This document shows positions 46,714 through 55,498 of a stretch of 64,000 nucleotides of DNA, one piece after another. Where the stretch lies: assembly GCA_028282885.1 (NCBI GenBank), contig JANQGX010000016.1, positions 62,001-126,000 on the forward strand, given 5' to 3'. The position numbers were made by a program, and so were the translations under genes. Below the pieces are notes generated by a model. It saw nothing but the letters and a program-made list of their open reading frames with translations. It was not told the DNA's origin and did not search any database. The DNA is from SAR324 cluster bacterium. GTDB lineage: Bacteria > SAR324 > XYD2-FULL-50-16. Every line of letters begins with the position of its first letter. Position 1 is the first letter of the stretch.

Positions 46714-48386
46714 TTCGCTTTCAAACGCAACCATTCAGATTCAATTAGACCGACTCTACTTAATTCTCTAGCAAATTGCTCAGAAGCTCTTTGCGCATGT
46801 TTTGGTTTTAATTGTGCGACCCAGAAAAACGTCCTTTTCTTTCCATCAAATTCTGAAAAAACAGAATTTGAGACTTTTACTACTCCGTTTCTAGATGGCT
46901 TAAAAACAATCGTTGCAGCATTTGCCATTTTTGGTTTATATGATAGAGCGATATTTTCATCATTAAATCGTACTACATGAGTTGCTTTCTCTCCCTTTGT
47001 AATCTGCAATAAACAAAAAATGAAAGCTGATTGGACACCTAAGCGGACAGAGTCACAACTTGGTTGTAAACACAAAAAAAAGCGATTCGGTTTATCACAC
47101 TCTCGGATAATAGTGCCCTGAGTTAAAGCTCGATCCTTACCATAACAGGTGCGTTGACTCATCAAAATTGAAAACTCTTGATGATCTTCACCGACGGAGG
47201 TTTTGCTTAGGAGCGAGGTCAATCTTTTGAATGAAGGAGAATCTGCTGAAGGCCACTGTGGAGGATTCTTCTTCAGAGTTTTCACTGTTTTATTAAACTC
47301 AACCTCATCAACTGACAAGTATTTTCCAGCAAATTTCATTCCCTTTGTGCAAAAATCTTCAACAAAATCTCTGTGATTAATACATTCCGGAATGAACTCG
47401 TCAACCAGGTTTGTTGGTTTCCAAGAATCGACACACCAACTTTTTATGATCGAATCATCCATAACCGGTTTAGGTAAACAGTCTTCCAATACTGCTTCAA
47501 TTTCATCAACAAGCAATGGATTGATATGTTCAAATGCTTCTTCATGTGGAATTCCCAAAGCACGGTGTGTCAAAAAAGCTGCATCAAGTCCCGAATGAAA
47601 CTTGGTTAGTATCTTTAGGCTGTTTTTCCTAATTGCAGCAAGGCCCAACAAAACGCTACCTTGAAGCAGTCCGTCAGCTAGTTTTCGAAATTCGTATATA
47701 GCCCTGTCTGCAAGATCTTTTTCAGCCACTTCAAATTCTTTGTAATCATTAAGCCTATTCCCAGGTTTGCCAAGAACAACAACTCTTGCATTCATTGTAT
47801 AAAATGCAAGGCCTTTATCTGGCTTTTTATAGTCAATTTTTTCATCCGGTATTTTCTTTGAAAGTCTGTCATATACCTCATCTGCAATAGCAAACAAGTT
47901 AGGACTGTCTGTATAAACCAGAATCAACCTGAGTTGGTGAGGAGATCTCTGTACACTCTCTGCAATAACACTCTCAATGAGAACCTTTGCTTTATCGCCA
48001 GCATCTCCATTAAAATCCCAATCGATAATTGTGATATCTGCAGCAGAACAAAGTTTGTAAGCAATCGAATCTATTCCGAAAGAGTGTGTTTTTTCCGGTT
48101 GGTGTAGTGAACAGACTATGCTTTTTTTAGCAAAACTTGCTTGAATATCATAAGGCGAGTACTCTACATACGATTCGGCAACAGATTTTGAAACTTGATT
48201 TAAATAATCTGATTTTATTGCCTTTTTTGTCGCAGGTTTCCTTGTTTTGGGAGTGATGATCTGCGTACCGGGCTTTTTGGGTGTAGAGTGCGAATCGTAG
48301 ATTTTATCATCAACAAAGACAACAGATTGAACGAAACCTTCGATGGCTTTTGTTGAAAAAGCTTCCAACTTTGAATTGTTAGTCAT
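46710..48386 (-). CDS. Receiver-domain protein of a conflict-system phosphorelay
   Basis: A 558-residue protein. Residues about 18-215 form an unusual receiver domain (Response_reg_2 type, as I recall the family): acidic pair D26-D27 in V-F-V-D-D-K, phospho-acceptor D122 in I-I-D-W-D-F, T159 in V-Y-T-D-S-P, and K207 in V-L-G-K-P-G. Every residue of a working receiver is present, with a long basic insert after the first strand. Residues 230-558 are a helical region I do not recognise. It overlaps the kinase gene by 8 bp and the HNH gene by 4 bp, so it probably links kinase to effector. Confidence 0.78.
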   Translation of the reverse strand: MTNNSKLEAFSTKAIEGFVQSVVFVDDKIYDSHSTPKKPGTQIITPKTRKPATKKAIKSDYLNQVSKSVAESYVEYSPYDIQASFAKKSIVCSLHQPEKTHSFGIDSIAYKLCSAADITIIDWDFNGDAGDKAKVLIESVIAESVQRSPHQLRLILVYTDSPNLFAIADEVYDRLSKKIPDEKIDYKKPDKGLAFYTMNARVVVLGKPGNRLNDYKEFEVAEKDLADRAIYEFRKLADGLLQGSVLLGLAAIRKNSLKILTKFHSGLDAAFLTHRALGIPHEEAFEHINPLLVDEIEAVLEDCLPKPVMDDSIIKSWCVDSWKPTNLVDEFIPECINHRDFVEDFCTKGMKFAGKYLSVDEVEFNKTVKTLKKNPPQWPSADSPSFKRLTSLLSKTSVGEDHQEFSILMSQRTCYGKDRALTQGTIIRECDKPNRFFLCLQPSCDSVRLGVQSAFIFCLLQITKGEKATHVVRFNDENIALSYKPKMANAATIVFKPSRNGVVKVSNSVFSEFDGKKRTFFWVAQLKPKHAQRASEQFARELSRVGLIESEWLRLKAK

Positions 48387-51342
48387 GTTTGCTCCCTGCC
48401 CATGTAATTTTAAATGTTGCTCCTGAAGGAGAATTACTTGGCTCTATTTCCAGATCCATTCCCTCTTTATTAAGTGTCTTCTTAGAGATGAATAGGCCCA
48501 AACCTCTTCCTCCCGGTTTTCTGGAAAAACCCTGTTCAAAAATCGCTTCTTGGTCTCTGGAATGCACAGAAGGACCTGAATTGCTAATCAAATAACAGTT
48601 TTCTCTATAGTCCAAGGTAATGAGCCGATCTGACTGGACTTCCTGCAACCAAAAAACAGCATTATCAATTATATTGACGAATACGGGGTAAATTACAGAA
48701 GGGAATCCGGAATACTCTGAATCTATGAAATCCTCAGTAACAGCTAATTCAATGTTATTTCTATTAAACCGAACACTGAAGAGAGTTTTCAGATATTGTG
48801 AAATCAGACTGCCCTTTATTTCGGTTCTTTTCCGTTGTAGTCTTCGCTGCAAAGGCGTGAATAAATTCAGATGAGCATCCAAGTGATCAAAGTTTGTTCT
48901 GATTTCCTGATAAAGCAGCAGCAACTCATCATTTGCATTAGCCCATGTACCAAGTTCTCGAAGTCTGGTTCGAATGCCCTTGATAGCAGCTTCAAATTCG
49001 TGATTGATTACTGCTACCGCCAATCCTAACTGAACCAATTCAGAGTCAGTATCAGCCTGTTCGCGTAGTCCTTGCAGCTCCTGGTCCATTGCCTCGACCA
49101 TATCAAGATGACCGATATCTGAAGATTGTATTAGGTTTTCAGAGATGTTTGTGAGCATTTCGCGAATTCTTCCCAAGGATTCTGTATTTCTTTGACCAAT
49201 GTCTTCAATTCGAAGTTCATACTGTTCTCTAATTTCTTCAGCTTTTTGGGGAGAAATATCTGTAAGATCCTGTTCTGCAAAATCTATCTCGACCTTTTTG
49301 ACTATACTCCGAAACTCTTGAATCGCTTTTCTGGCAGTATCAATGGCTATTCTACGCGTATCACCGGCTGTTTTTTCAAGCATCCCCGCTTCAGATTTAA
49401 CTTCTGATTCACGATTATCAGCAACTTGTTTAATCAGTTCCTTCAGCCGACGACGCTGATCTATATATATGCGTGCCTCCTCAGCCATTTTTCCAAGGCT
49501 TGCTGCAACTTCTTTTGACAGAGGTAAGAATAATTCCTCTTCTAATCGTTGCAGCTCACGAAGATACGCGTCCCAATCTCTTTGGAGGGTCTTTGTCAGA
49601 CCTACTCCACGAGGTTTAGAAATCTGGTAGCTAATTCTTATCTGAGTCAGTTTACGATTCGCATCATTTTCTGCATCAAGCAATTCCTCAGCAGCTTCAT
49701 CAGGATTCTCCAGTTTTGAGGCCGCCTCCATTCTGGCATGGACTTGTCTGCGTAATGAATCAATTTCTGCCTCTGGGATTTTTTGATATGTGTTCTGAAA
49801 GAAATGTTCCAAAGCTTTAGCCAGTTTTTTCCTTTTGGTACCGACTTGTTTTTCACGCTTTTTCCGTGCCTTTTCTAATCTTGAAAGTTCTGCTTTCCGA
49901 TCATAAAAGTAGTCAGAAAAATCACCTTCTTTTCGAAAAAAATCTGTGGCTAATTGAATGAAGATGTTTTCAAGTATATCTTTTAACTGTCTGTAAGCCT
50001 TATCTTTTTGAAAACCCTCCCGACCGGCTTTTTCCTTTAATTGCTTATTCCCAGTCCTTGTAAGGTTAACAGCGCCGTATATATTTCGGTATGAAAAATA
50101 ATAATATCCAGCCCCCTTTGTCCTTCTAACTTCAATATCCAGCCAATCAACATCTGAATTTCCATAGGGCAAAATTCGAATTCCGTCTCTATAAACGTAT
50201 AGCCCTGAAATATGCTCTAGTTTTGCTCGAAGTCGATGGAAATCTTCCGGTTCTGCTTTGGTTTCTCGTTGAAGCGGCTGTAAATAACCAAATTCAATGT
50301 TAAATGGTCCACAGGCGGTTTTCTTTCCACCACCTTTATTCCAGGATATTAGGTGTTTTTGATATTCTTGCTCATACACTCGAATGTTTCCAATGAATTG
50401 CCCAAACTCATTCACCTCTCCAACTACATGTTGGTCTGCGCAATTAAGATCGTGAGTAGAAAAAAACTCGCCGGGACCAATCATATCCTCATAGGAGCGA
50501 TCGGACGGCCAATATCTGAATGCTGTTTCAATCGGAGGTGGCGAATCGATACCAAATATCGAATTACAAAACCCTAACAGGTTTTTTGAAAACTCTTTAG
50601 TTCTGGATTCTCTTTCCTGTTCAATTTCTGCCTTCAATTCATCGTTCGCAGGGGCGATATAAAAATGAGTACCATGCCTTTTTTCATTTAAAGACAAGCC
50701 TCCAAGAAACCCATCCAGATCTTCTGGATCCAACTGAAAATCTTCGATATCACTTACTATTGGGCCAAAACTAACATCCGGGTACCTTTTGGCTAACTCT
50801 TTAACCTTACTCAGATTTTGCTTAAGCAAAGAATTAACACTATCGTATCCCGGAATCACTCCCCCGGATACTGTGGTAATTGGGAAATCGAGATCCTCTA
50901 GGTTTATTGACGGAATTTCAAAGAGTTCCCAATGAATAAAACACATCGTAAGTGAATCCGATTCGGTTTCTCTCATCGATCTGGTAAGAATCAGAACCTG
51001 TGAACCAAGTAGTGCAATTGCCAGACGTCCAATCCCTTTTTCGCCCATGATTTCACGTTTTTCTTTACCCTTGGGTCGAAAAGATTTGTCGTGAGCATCA
51101 GAGTCAAGTTTGCTCTCGGTTCCGAGTACTAACCAATGATTTTCAAATTCATTCTTGGTCATTCCTATTCCGTCATCCCGAATAACCAACAGTTTATCTG
51201 ATCTAAAAAAGTCAACCTCCACATTATCAGCATATGCATCGTGTGCATTTTTAAAAAGCTCATTGATGGCTGTTGAAACATCAGCTATTTGCTGACGTCC
51301 CAACATGTCCACTGCTCGTGCTCTTGTTTTAAACTTTGCCAT
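48379..51342 (-). CDS. Dual GHKL ATPase: MutL/MORC-like domain fused to HEF histidine kinase
   Basis: A 987-residue protein with two GHKL ATPase modules. The first (1-330) is Hsp90/MutL/MORC-like: N-box E28-L-F-K-N, G1 D56-D-G-I-G, G2 G103-I-G-R. A coiled coil occupies about 480-760. The C-terminal part is a histidine-kinase module: phospho-acceptor H781 in I-N-H-E-F (the HEF_HK signature as I recall it), N-box N890-I-I-D-N894, F-box near 934-940 and G2 G-G-R-G-L-G-L. MutL/MORC-type ATPases occur in predicted restriction systems; the fusion of both ATPases in one chain is unusual. Overlaps dcm by 14 bp and the receiver gene by 8 bp. Confidence 0.85.
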   Translation of the reverse strand: MAKFKTRARAVDMLGRQQIADVSTAINELFKNAHDAYADNVEVDFFRSDKLLVIRDDGIGMTKNEFENHWLVLGTESKLDSDAHDKSFRPKGKEKREIMGEKGIGRLAIALLGSQVLILTRSMRETESDSLTMCFIHWELFEIPSINLEDLDFPITTVSGGVIPGYDSVNSLLKQNLSKVKELAKRYPDVSFGPIVSDIEDFQLDPEDLDGFLGGLSLNEKRHGTHFYIAPANDELKAEIEQERESRTKEFSKNLLGFCNSIFGIDSPPPIETAFRYWPSDRSYEDMIGPGEFFSTHDLNCADQHVVGEVNEFGQFIGNIRVYEQEYQKHLISWNKGGGKKTACGPFNIEFGYLQPLQRETKAEPEDFHRLRAKLEHISGLYVYRDGIRILPYGNSDVDWLDIEVRRTKGAGYYYFSYRNIYGAVNLTRTGNKQLKEKAGREGFQKDKAYRQLKDILENIFIQLATDFFRKEGDFSDYFYDRKAELSRLEKARKKREKQVGTKRKKLAKALEHFFQNTYQKIPEAEIDSLRRQVHARMEAASKLENPDEAAEELLDAENDANRKLTQIRISYQISKPRGVGLTKTLQRDWDAYLRELQRLEEELFLPLSKEVAASLGKMAEEARIYIDQRRRLKELIKQVADNRESEVKSEAGMLEKTAGDTRRIAIDTARKAIQEFRSIVKKVEIDFAEQDLTDISPQKAEEIREQYELRIEDIGQRNTESLGRIREMLTNISENLIQSSDIGHLDMVEAMDQELQGLREQADTDSELVQLGLAVAVINHEFEAAIKGIRTRLRELGTWANANDELLLLYQEIRTNFDHLDAHLNLFTPLQRRLQRKRTEIKGSLISQYLKTLFSVRFNRNNIELAVTEDFIDSEYSGFPSVIYPVFVNIIDNAVFWLQEVQSDRLITLDYRENCYLISNSGPSVHSRDQEAIFEQGFSRKPGGRGLGLFISKKTLNKEGMDLEIEPSNSPSGATFKITWAGSKHD

Positions 51343-52402
51343 TATTAATGAATTTGATGATATGTTTGCCTAATCTCTTTGATAACGCTGGAGGGACTGC
51401 ATTTCCTATTTGACGAGCAATTGAGGCCTGATTCGGTGCCTTAAATATGTATCGCTTTGGGAAAGTTTGCAGAGTCGCACCTTCTCTTAAAGAAATAGCT
51501 CTATTCTCTTCGGGGTGGCCAAAACGTCCGTTCGAAAGGCTGTTAAATCGTGTTGTTATCGTAGGAGCCGGTTGATCCCAAAACATTCTCCCATATACAT
51601 TCCTAAATATTGTGTCTTTTCCTTTATATGCTGGGATTTGGAGATCTTTAATATCTTTCCAACTTTCACGTGTGCCTCCATCATGAGGTGTTCGCTTTAT
51701 CCTTTCTAAGTTTTTGTCAGATAACAATGCAGCCGTGTGCATACGAGTTGGATTATCCCTGTAACCTGCCTTAATTCTGGGAAAGTTATTTTTGGTGCCT
51801 ATGAAATTCCGAACCACAAGGTTTTCGTTTTTTCTACCTTTCGGTAAAAAAAGACCATCTGACAATCTTGTCCCAATTAATACATATCGATATCTGTTTT
51901 GCGGAACACCGAACATATTTGAATTAATAATTCCGTCATCGAAATGGTAATCTCTTGATGCCAAAAATGTCAAAAACGACGGCAGATAACTCATCCTACT
52001 TTTAAAAATACCAGGGACATTTTCAATAAGGATGAAACCAGGATTCAACTCATAAACAAATCGTTGAAATTCCTTCAACAAAAATGCCGTTGCTTCACTT
52101 TTGGTCTTGTTAGTTTGAATCCTGCTCCAATATTGGCATGGACTGCATCCAACCAAAATCAGATTATCATCATCCCTTGAAACATCTGTTATATTTACCA
52201 AATGGTCTGAGCTTAGATCAGATATATCTTTATGAATAAACTTCGCGGGTCGATTATTGGCCAGATAGGTTTCTTTGCAGCTGAAGTCATTGTCAATACC
52301 GGCTAACACTTTAATCCCCGCCTTTTGTAGCCCAAAGCTCATGCCCCCGGCACCACAAAAGAAATCAATAGCTCTAAGATTTTTAGAATATCTATGTGAC
52401 AT
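51329..52402 (-). CDS. DNA (cytosine-5-)-methyltransferase
   Basis: A 357-residue C5-cytosine methyltransferase, first gene of the four-gene minus-strand operon. Motif I F-F-C-G-A-G-G near residue 15 binds SAM, motif IV S-P-C-Q-Y-W-S holds the catalytic cysteine, motif VI I-E-N-V, motif VIII P-Q-N-R-Y-R, and motifs IX and X (I-G-N-A-V-P-P) are all there. It should mark the host genome so the operon's nuclease spares it. The recognition sequence cannot be read from the protein. The pairing with a divergent vsr gene suggests frequent T:G mismatches at its sites. Confidence 0.93.
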   Translation of the reverse strand: MSHRYSKNLRAIDFFCGAGGMSFGLQKAGIKVLAGIDNDFSCKETYLANNRPAKFIHKDISDLSSDHLVNITDVSRDDDNLILVGCSPCQYWSRIQTNKTKSEATAFLLKEFQRFVYELNPGFILIENVPGIFKSRMSYLPSFLTFLASRDYHFDDGIINSNMFGVPQNRYRYVLIGTRLSDGLFLPKGRKNENLVVRNFIGTKNNFPRIKAGYRDNPTRMHTAALLSDKNLERIKRTPHDGGTRESWKDIKDLQIPAYKGKDTIFRNVYGRMFWDQPAPTITTRFNSLSNGRFGHPEENRAISLREGATLQTFPKRYIFKAPNQASIARQIGNAVPPALSKRLGKHIIKFINNGKV

Positions 52403-52426
52403 AAAATACTGGTTAATTGTTAATGA

Positions 52427-52566
52427 ATGAGCCCGCTCCGAAAAGTATTTATGAAAATATTAACCCACTGAAATATTATTGAATTAATTGTTTGTTGAAA
52501 TGAAAAATAAAACTCAATAATATCAGTATAATAAAGTCTTGAACCGACTTTTCGGAGCGGACTCAT
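52427..52566. repeat. 140-bp element with 20-bp terminal inverted repeats
   Basis: Arms ATGAGCCCGCTCCGAAAAGT (52427-52446) and the complement with one mismatch (52547-52566) enclose an AT-rich 100-bp core. The core contains inner near-palindromic copies of TGAAATATTATTGA and TCAATAATATCAG, so the whole element could fold into one long hairpin. A perfect TATAAT (52527-52532) in the core points toward the small frame and vsr. It looks like a miniature inverted-repeat element or a remnant of an insertion sequence. Confidence 0.6.
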
Positions 52567-52690
52567 GAATGTAAAATTCAATACCACTCCAGAAGAACAA
52601 CAGCTCTGGAACAAATTGTCTAAAAGGAATATGCTAAACAAAGAAAAGGTTCAGTATTTCAAGTGTTTTCCTTCCACTCCAATCAGTTAG
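52565..52690 (+). CDS. Possible 41-residue protein upstream of vsr
   Basis: An ATG at 52565 inside the right inverted-repeat arm opens a 41-codon frame, N-terminus M-N-V-K-F-N-T-T-P-E-E-Q-Q-L-W, ending 9 bp before vsr. GGAG lies 8 nt upstream, formed by the repeat arm itself. The charged, helix-like composition is plausible for a small regulator, but I know no family, and it could be a fragment of a transposase or chance. Confidence 0.35.
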   Translation: MNVKFNTTPEEQQLWNKLSKRNMLNKEKVQYFKCFPSTPIS

Positions 52691-52699
52691 AGGTATTAT

Positions 52700-53110
52700 T
52701 TGGATCGTCATACGCCATTGCAAAGAAGTTTCAATATGCAACAGGTGAAAAGTAAAAATACAAAGCCGGAAATACTTGTTAGGAAGCTTCTTTGGAACAA
52801 CGGTTACCGCTACCGGTTACATTTTGAAAAACTACCCGGAAAGCCAGACATAGTTTTCCCCCGAAAAAAGAAGGTAATCTTTATCCACGGCTGTTTTTGG
52901 CACAAACACAATTGTAGCCATTTCAAATGGCCAAAAACTAACACTGCATTTTGGAAAGAAAAAATCAACCAAACAGTTGAACGAGATCAGAGAAACCTCC
53001 TCGAACTAACAAAAATGGGCTGGGATGCATTGGTAATCTGGGAATGCGAAACAAAAAAAGATAACCACCAAAAGCTCAACAGTAAGCTATTCACCTACGT
53101 TAATTCTTAA
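52700..53110 (+). CDS. vsr: Very short patch repair endonuclease
   Basis: A 136-residue Vsr endonuclease, which nicks beside T:G mismatches created by deamination of 5-methylcytosine. The family start D-R-H-T-P-L-Q-R-S-F-N-M-Q-Q-V-K-S-K-N-T-K-P-E, the catalytic aspartate in G-K-P-D-I-V-F, and zinc ligands in H-G-C-F-W-H-K-H-N-C are all present. TTG is the start, with a GAGG site; this agrees with the family N-terminus. It is divergent from the cytosine methyltransferase operon, its expected partner. Confidence 0.92.
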   Translation: MDRHTPLQRSFNMQQVKSKNTKPEILVRKLLWNNGYRYRLHFEKLPGKPDIVFPRKKKVIFIHGCFWHKHNCSHFKWPKTNTAFWKEKINQTVERDQRNLLELTKMGWDALVIWECETKKDNHQKLNSKLFTYVNS

Positions 53111-53377
53111 GTTGTATTATCAAAATTACAGGTGGTCGAAAAGCTCCCAAAACCCCGTAGCGTCTGTTTTAGTATATCAATCTCTTTCAAATGCTTATAT
53201 TATATTAGACGATTCATGTCCATCGGGAGTTAAAGACTGTGTCGCTTATAAAGCTCAGAGAAGCTGTTCATTAAGTGTATTTTTTCAATCGACTAATTTT
53301 ATTGCTATTTGAAAAGACCCTATATTATGATAGTGAAGGAATAGAGCTTGACGAGAGTTAATTAAATCAGATGAGAT

Positions 53378-54310
53378 TTAATTTTGAAGATACTTGACCG
53401 GGTTCTGGGGAACTTCATTAAACCTCACCTCGTAATACAACCTCGGACCGGTAATCCGCCCGGTGTTGCCCACTTGGGCTACAACATTTCCCTTTTCCAC
53501 CAGATCGCCCACCGCCACTTCAAAATCGGCAATATGGCCATAAACGGTTTTGAACCCGTTACCGTGATCAATCACCAACACCTTGCCATAGATTTCCTCT
53601 TGACGGGTCTCAACAACTATACCATCGGCAGGTGCGATGATTGGCAGATCAAGACGGGAGGCGATATCTATTCCATTCTGGGCTCTCACCTGGCCGGTAT
53701 AGGGATCGGTGTGAAGACCGAACTCGTTCACCAGGTAGCCATTAATCGGAAGACCGCTGGGAATTCTGGCAAAGGGATTCCTTCCGGCCTTAAAAAACCG
53801 AACCAGGTTTTCGGATCTCTGTTTGCGCTCGAAAACGATATCAGAATCCGCTTCCAATGCATCAGTGGCAATCACCTCAAGCACGCTGGATTTTCTGGCA
53901 ACCTCAAACATCTCCTCCCTGGCCGAGGCATCCATTTTGTCGATCTTGGATTTCTTATCGGTATTCATGCTGGTGATCACCATGGACTTCAATTTGTTAT
54001 TAAGTGATGTCAAGTGATTGAAGTGAAGCTGCATATCCCGAAAATGTTTGTCATACTCGTCTATTTTCTTCTCCTGCTGAATCCTTATCTGCTCTTTTTC
54101 ATCAAGAATCGCAAGCTCGGATCTGAGGTTAAAGTAGTCAATCATGATATACACGAGTCCGGAAAACAAGCCGATCAGAAGAATGCCAAAAACACCGAAC
54201 AAAATAACCGGCACCCGGATTTTTTTTACGTTCTTGGTTTTCCTGGGGATGACAACGACAGAGAAATGCTTCTTCAGCAAAACAGGCTCCTGTGGACCGA
54301 CAAAACTCAA
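53378..54310 (-). CDS. Degenerate LytM (M23-like) protein with coiled coil
   Basis: A 310-residue inner-membrane-anchored periplasmic protein: one membrane helix near residues 33-55, a coiled coil (about 65-110), and a C-terminal LytM domain (about 195-305). The fold is clear from G-N-T-G-R-I-T-G-P and Y-G-H-I, but zinc ligands are lost: the HxGxD region reads A-Q-N-G-I-D and the HxH region reads P-R-L-Y-Y-E. Like EnvC and NlpD it would not cut peptidoglycan and may activate amidases at division. The start is TTG; a second TTG at 54280 has a better AGGAG site. Confidence 0.82.
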   Translation of the reverse strand: MSFVGPQEPVLLKKHFSVVVIPRKTKNVKKIRVPVILFGVFGILLIGLFSGLVYIMIDYFNLRSELAILDEKEQIRIQQEKKIDEYDKHFRDMQLHFNHLTSLNNKLKSMVITSMNTDKKSKIDKMDASAREEMFEVARKSSVLEVIATDALEADSDIVFERKQRSENLVRFFKAGRNPFARIPSGLPINGYLVNEFGLHTDPYTGQVRAQNGIDIASRLDLPIIAPADGIVVETRQEEIYGKVLVIDHGNGFKTVYGHIADFEVAVGDLVEKGNVVAQVGNTGRITGPRLYYEVRFNEVPQNPVKYLQN

Positions 54311-54443
54311 ACTGGCAGGTTAATTGTGAATTCCGGTATTTGCGACTGCCAAAGTGAACGATTAATCACAATCCCGGTGTATTTCATCTGTTAAAGTTAT
54401 CTGCATCTCCCGGGTTTTTCAATCCCTTCTTTGAGGTGAATCT

Positions 54444-54638
54444 TCACGAAAGGGTACCAGTGCTGATTTTAAGCAAAAGAATCACCAATCCGACCACTCC
54501 TTCCAAAACAGCCAATTTCTTTATATCCATATTCGGGAAATACCGCTTCAGGAGGGATTCGACCTTATTCAGGTTCAACAGGGTGAATGAAGCATCAGAC
54601 ACCATCAGGACAGCAACAATTGTAATAGCCAGATTCAT
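54444..54638 (-). CDS. Small membrane protein
   Basis: A 64-residue frame with two hydrophobic helices (about 3-20 and 45-60) and a short amphipathic linker. No family is recognised and no ribosome site is evident. Hydrophobicity and helix placement favour this strand over the overlapping plus-strand frame. It could be a genuine small membrane protein, but the evidence is weak. Confidence 0.4.
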   Translation of the reverse strand: MNLAITIVAVLMVSDASFTLLNLNKVESLLKRYFPNMDIKKLAVLEGVVGLVILLLKISTGTLS

Positions 54639-54645
54639 GTTTTAG

Positions 54646-54985
54646 AGATAAGAAAATGGGAAGATTAGTGCAGAGTTGAATTCAAAACAAGTTCGGAACC
54701 TATTGAATTGATCAGATATTGATACTCGACAAAAAAGGGTTTTTAATCCGAATTGTAGGTGATCATTGTAAACCTTACCATCAACAGAATCCTATATCTG
54801 CTTAAACTTATTTACCAGTTAAAAAAGAGAATCCGGCTCTATTTACTGTTTTTCTTTGTTCTGCTTCCAATCGACTATTTTTTTGATATGGATCTTATCT
54901 GTCTGATGTGATATATTTGGCAAAAAGCATAGATGGATAACCGTCGACAAATACAAGTTTCATAAAAACAGCAGGGTTGAAGATT
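54646..54985. other. Intergenic region before response regulator
   Basis: About 340 bp, AT-rich, no gene or repeat recognised. It should include the promoter of the response regulator. Confidence 0.35.
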
Positions 54986-55366
54986 ATGCGCTCAGATTAT
55001 AAGATTTTGATTGTAGATGATGACCCCATGAACATCGACATTCTAATGGATGACCTGGAAGATCTTTATGTGCTTCGGTCCGCTGAATCGGGTGAAGAAG
55101 CACTTCAGATCATCCCGGAGTTTCATCCTGATCTTATCCTGCTCGATATTATGATGTCGGGAATCGATGGATACGAAGTCTGTCGAAGAATTCGAGCTGA
55201 TGATCGTTACAATTCCATTAAAATCATACTGATCTCCGGCAGGGCAATGGAGGATGAACGTCAGAAAGGATATGCTGTCGGAGCCGATGATTACGTCACC
55301 AAACCATTTGAGGTTGAAGAGCTGGTTGAAAAAATCCGTCTTCTGGACAACAATGGTCACCAATAA
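54986..55366 (+). CDS. Single-domain response regulator (receiver only)
   Basis: A 126-residue receiver domain with no output domain. Acidic residues D11-D13, phospho-acceptor D54 (L-L-D-I-M-M), S/T in I-S-G-R-A and K in T-K-P-F are complete, so it should be phosphorylated and act by protein contact, like CheY or Spo0F. No kinase is adjacent. The ATG at 54986 with AGGG 9 nt upstream is preferred over the TTG at 54977. Confidence 0.87.
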   Translation: MRSDYKILIVDDDPMNIDILMDDLEDLYVLRSAESGEEALQIIPEFHPDLILLDIMMSGIDGYEVCRRIRADDRYNSIKIILISGRAMEDERQKGYAVGADDYVTKPFEVEELVEKIRLLDNNGHQ

Positions 55367-55498
55367 ACCGGAGAACCTCCTCTTACCCGGGTGTTTTGAC
55401 ACCATGCGGCCCATAGTAATTTGACATGGAAATCCGGAGCGGCATAGGCAGGCTGCTCATAAATTCTGATACCCAGACAACTCAAACAAACACTACCT

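Noticed and set aside
53112..53312. 66-codon frame after vsr
   Set aside because: Composition is unlike a protein and no start signal is evident.
53361..53382. AT-rich inverted repeat ATTAAATC/GATTTAAT at the LytM gene end
   Set aside because: It overlaps the stop codon and has no GC stem or T-run, so it is probably chance in AT-rich DNA.
54436..54645. Plus-strand frame over the small membrane-protein gene
   Set aside because: The minus-strand frame has clean membrane helices; this one does not.
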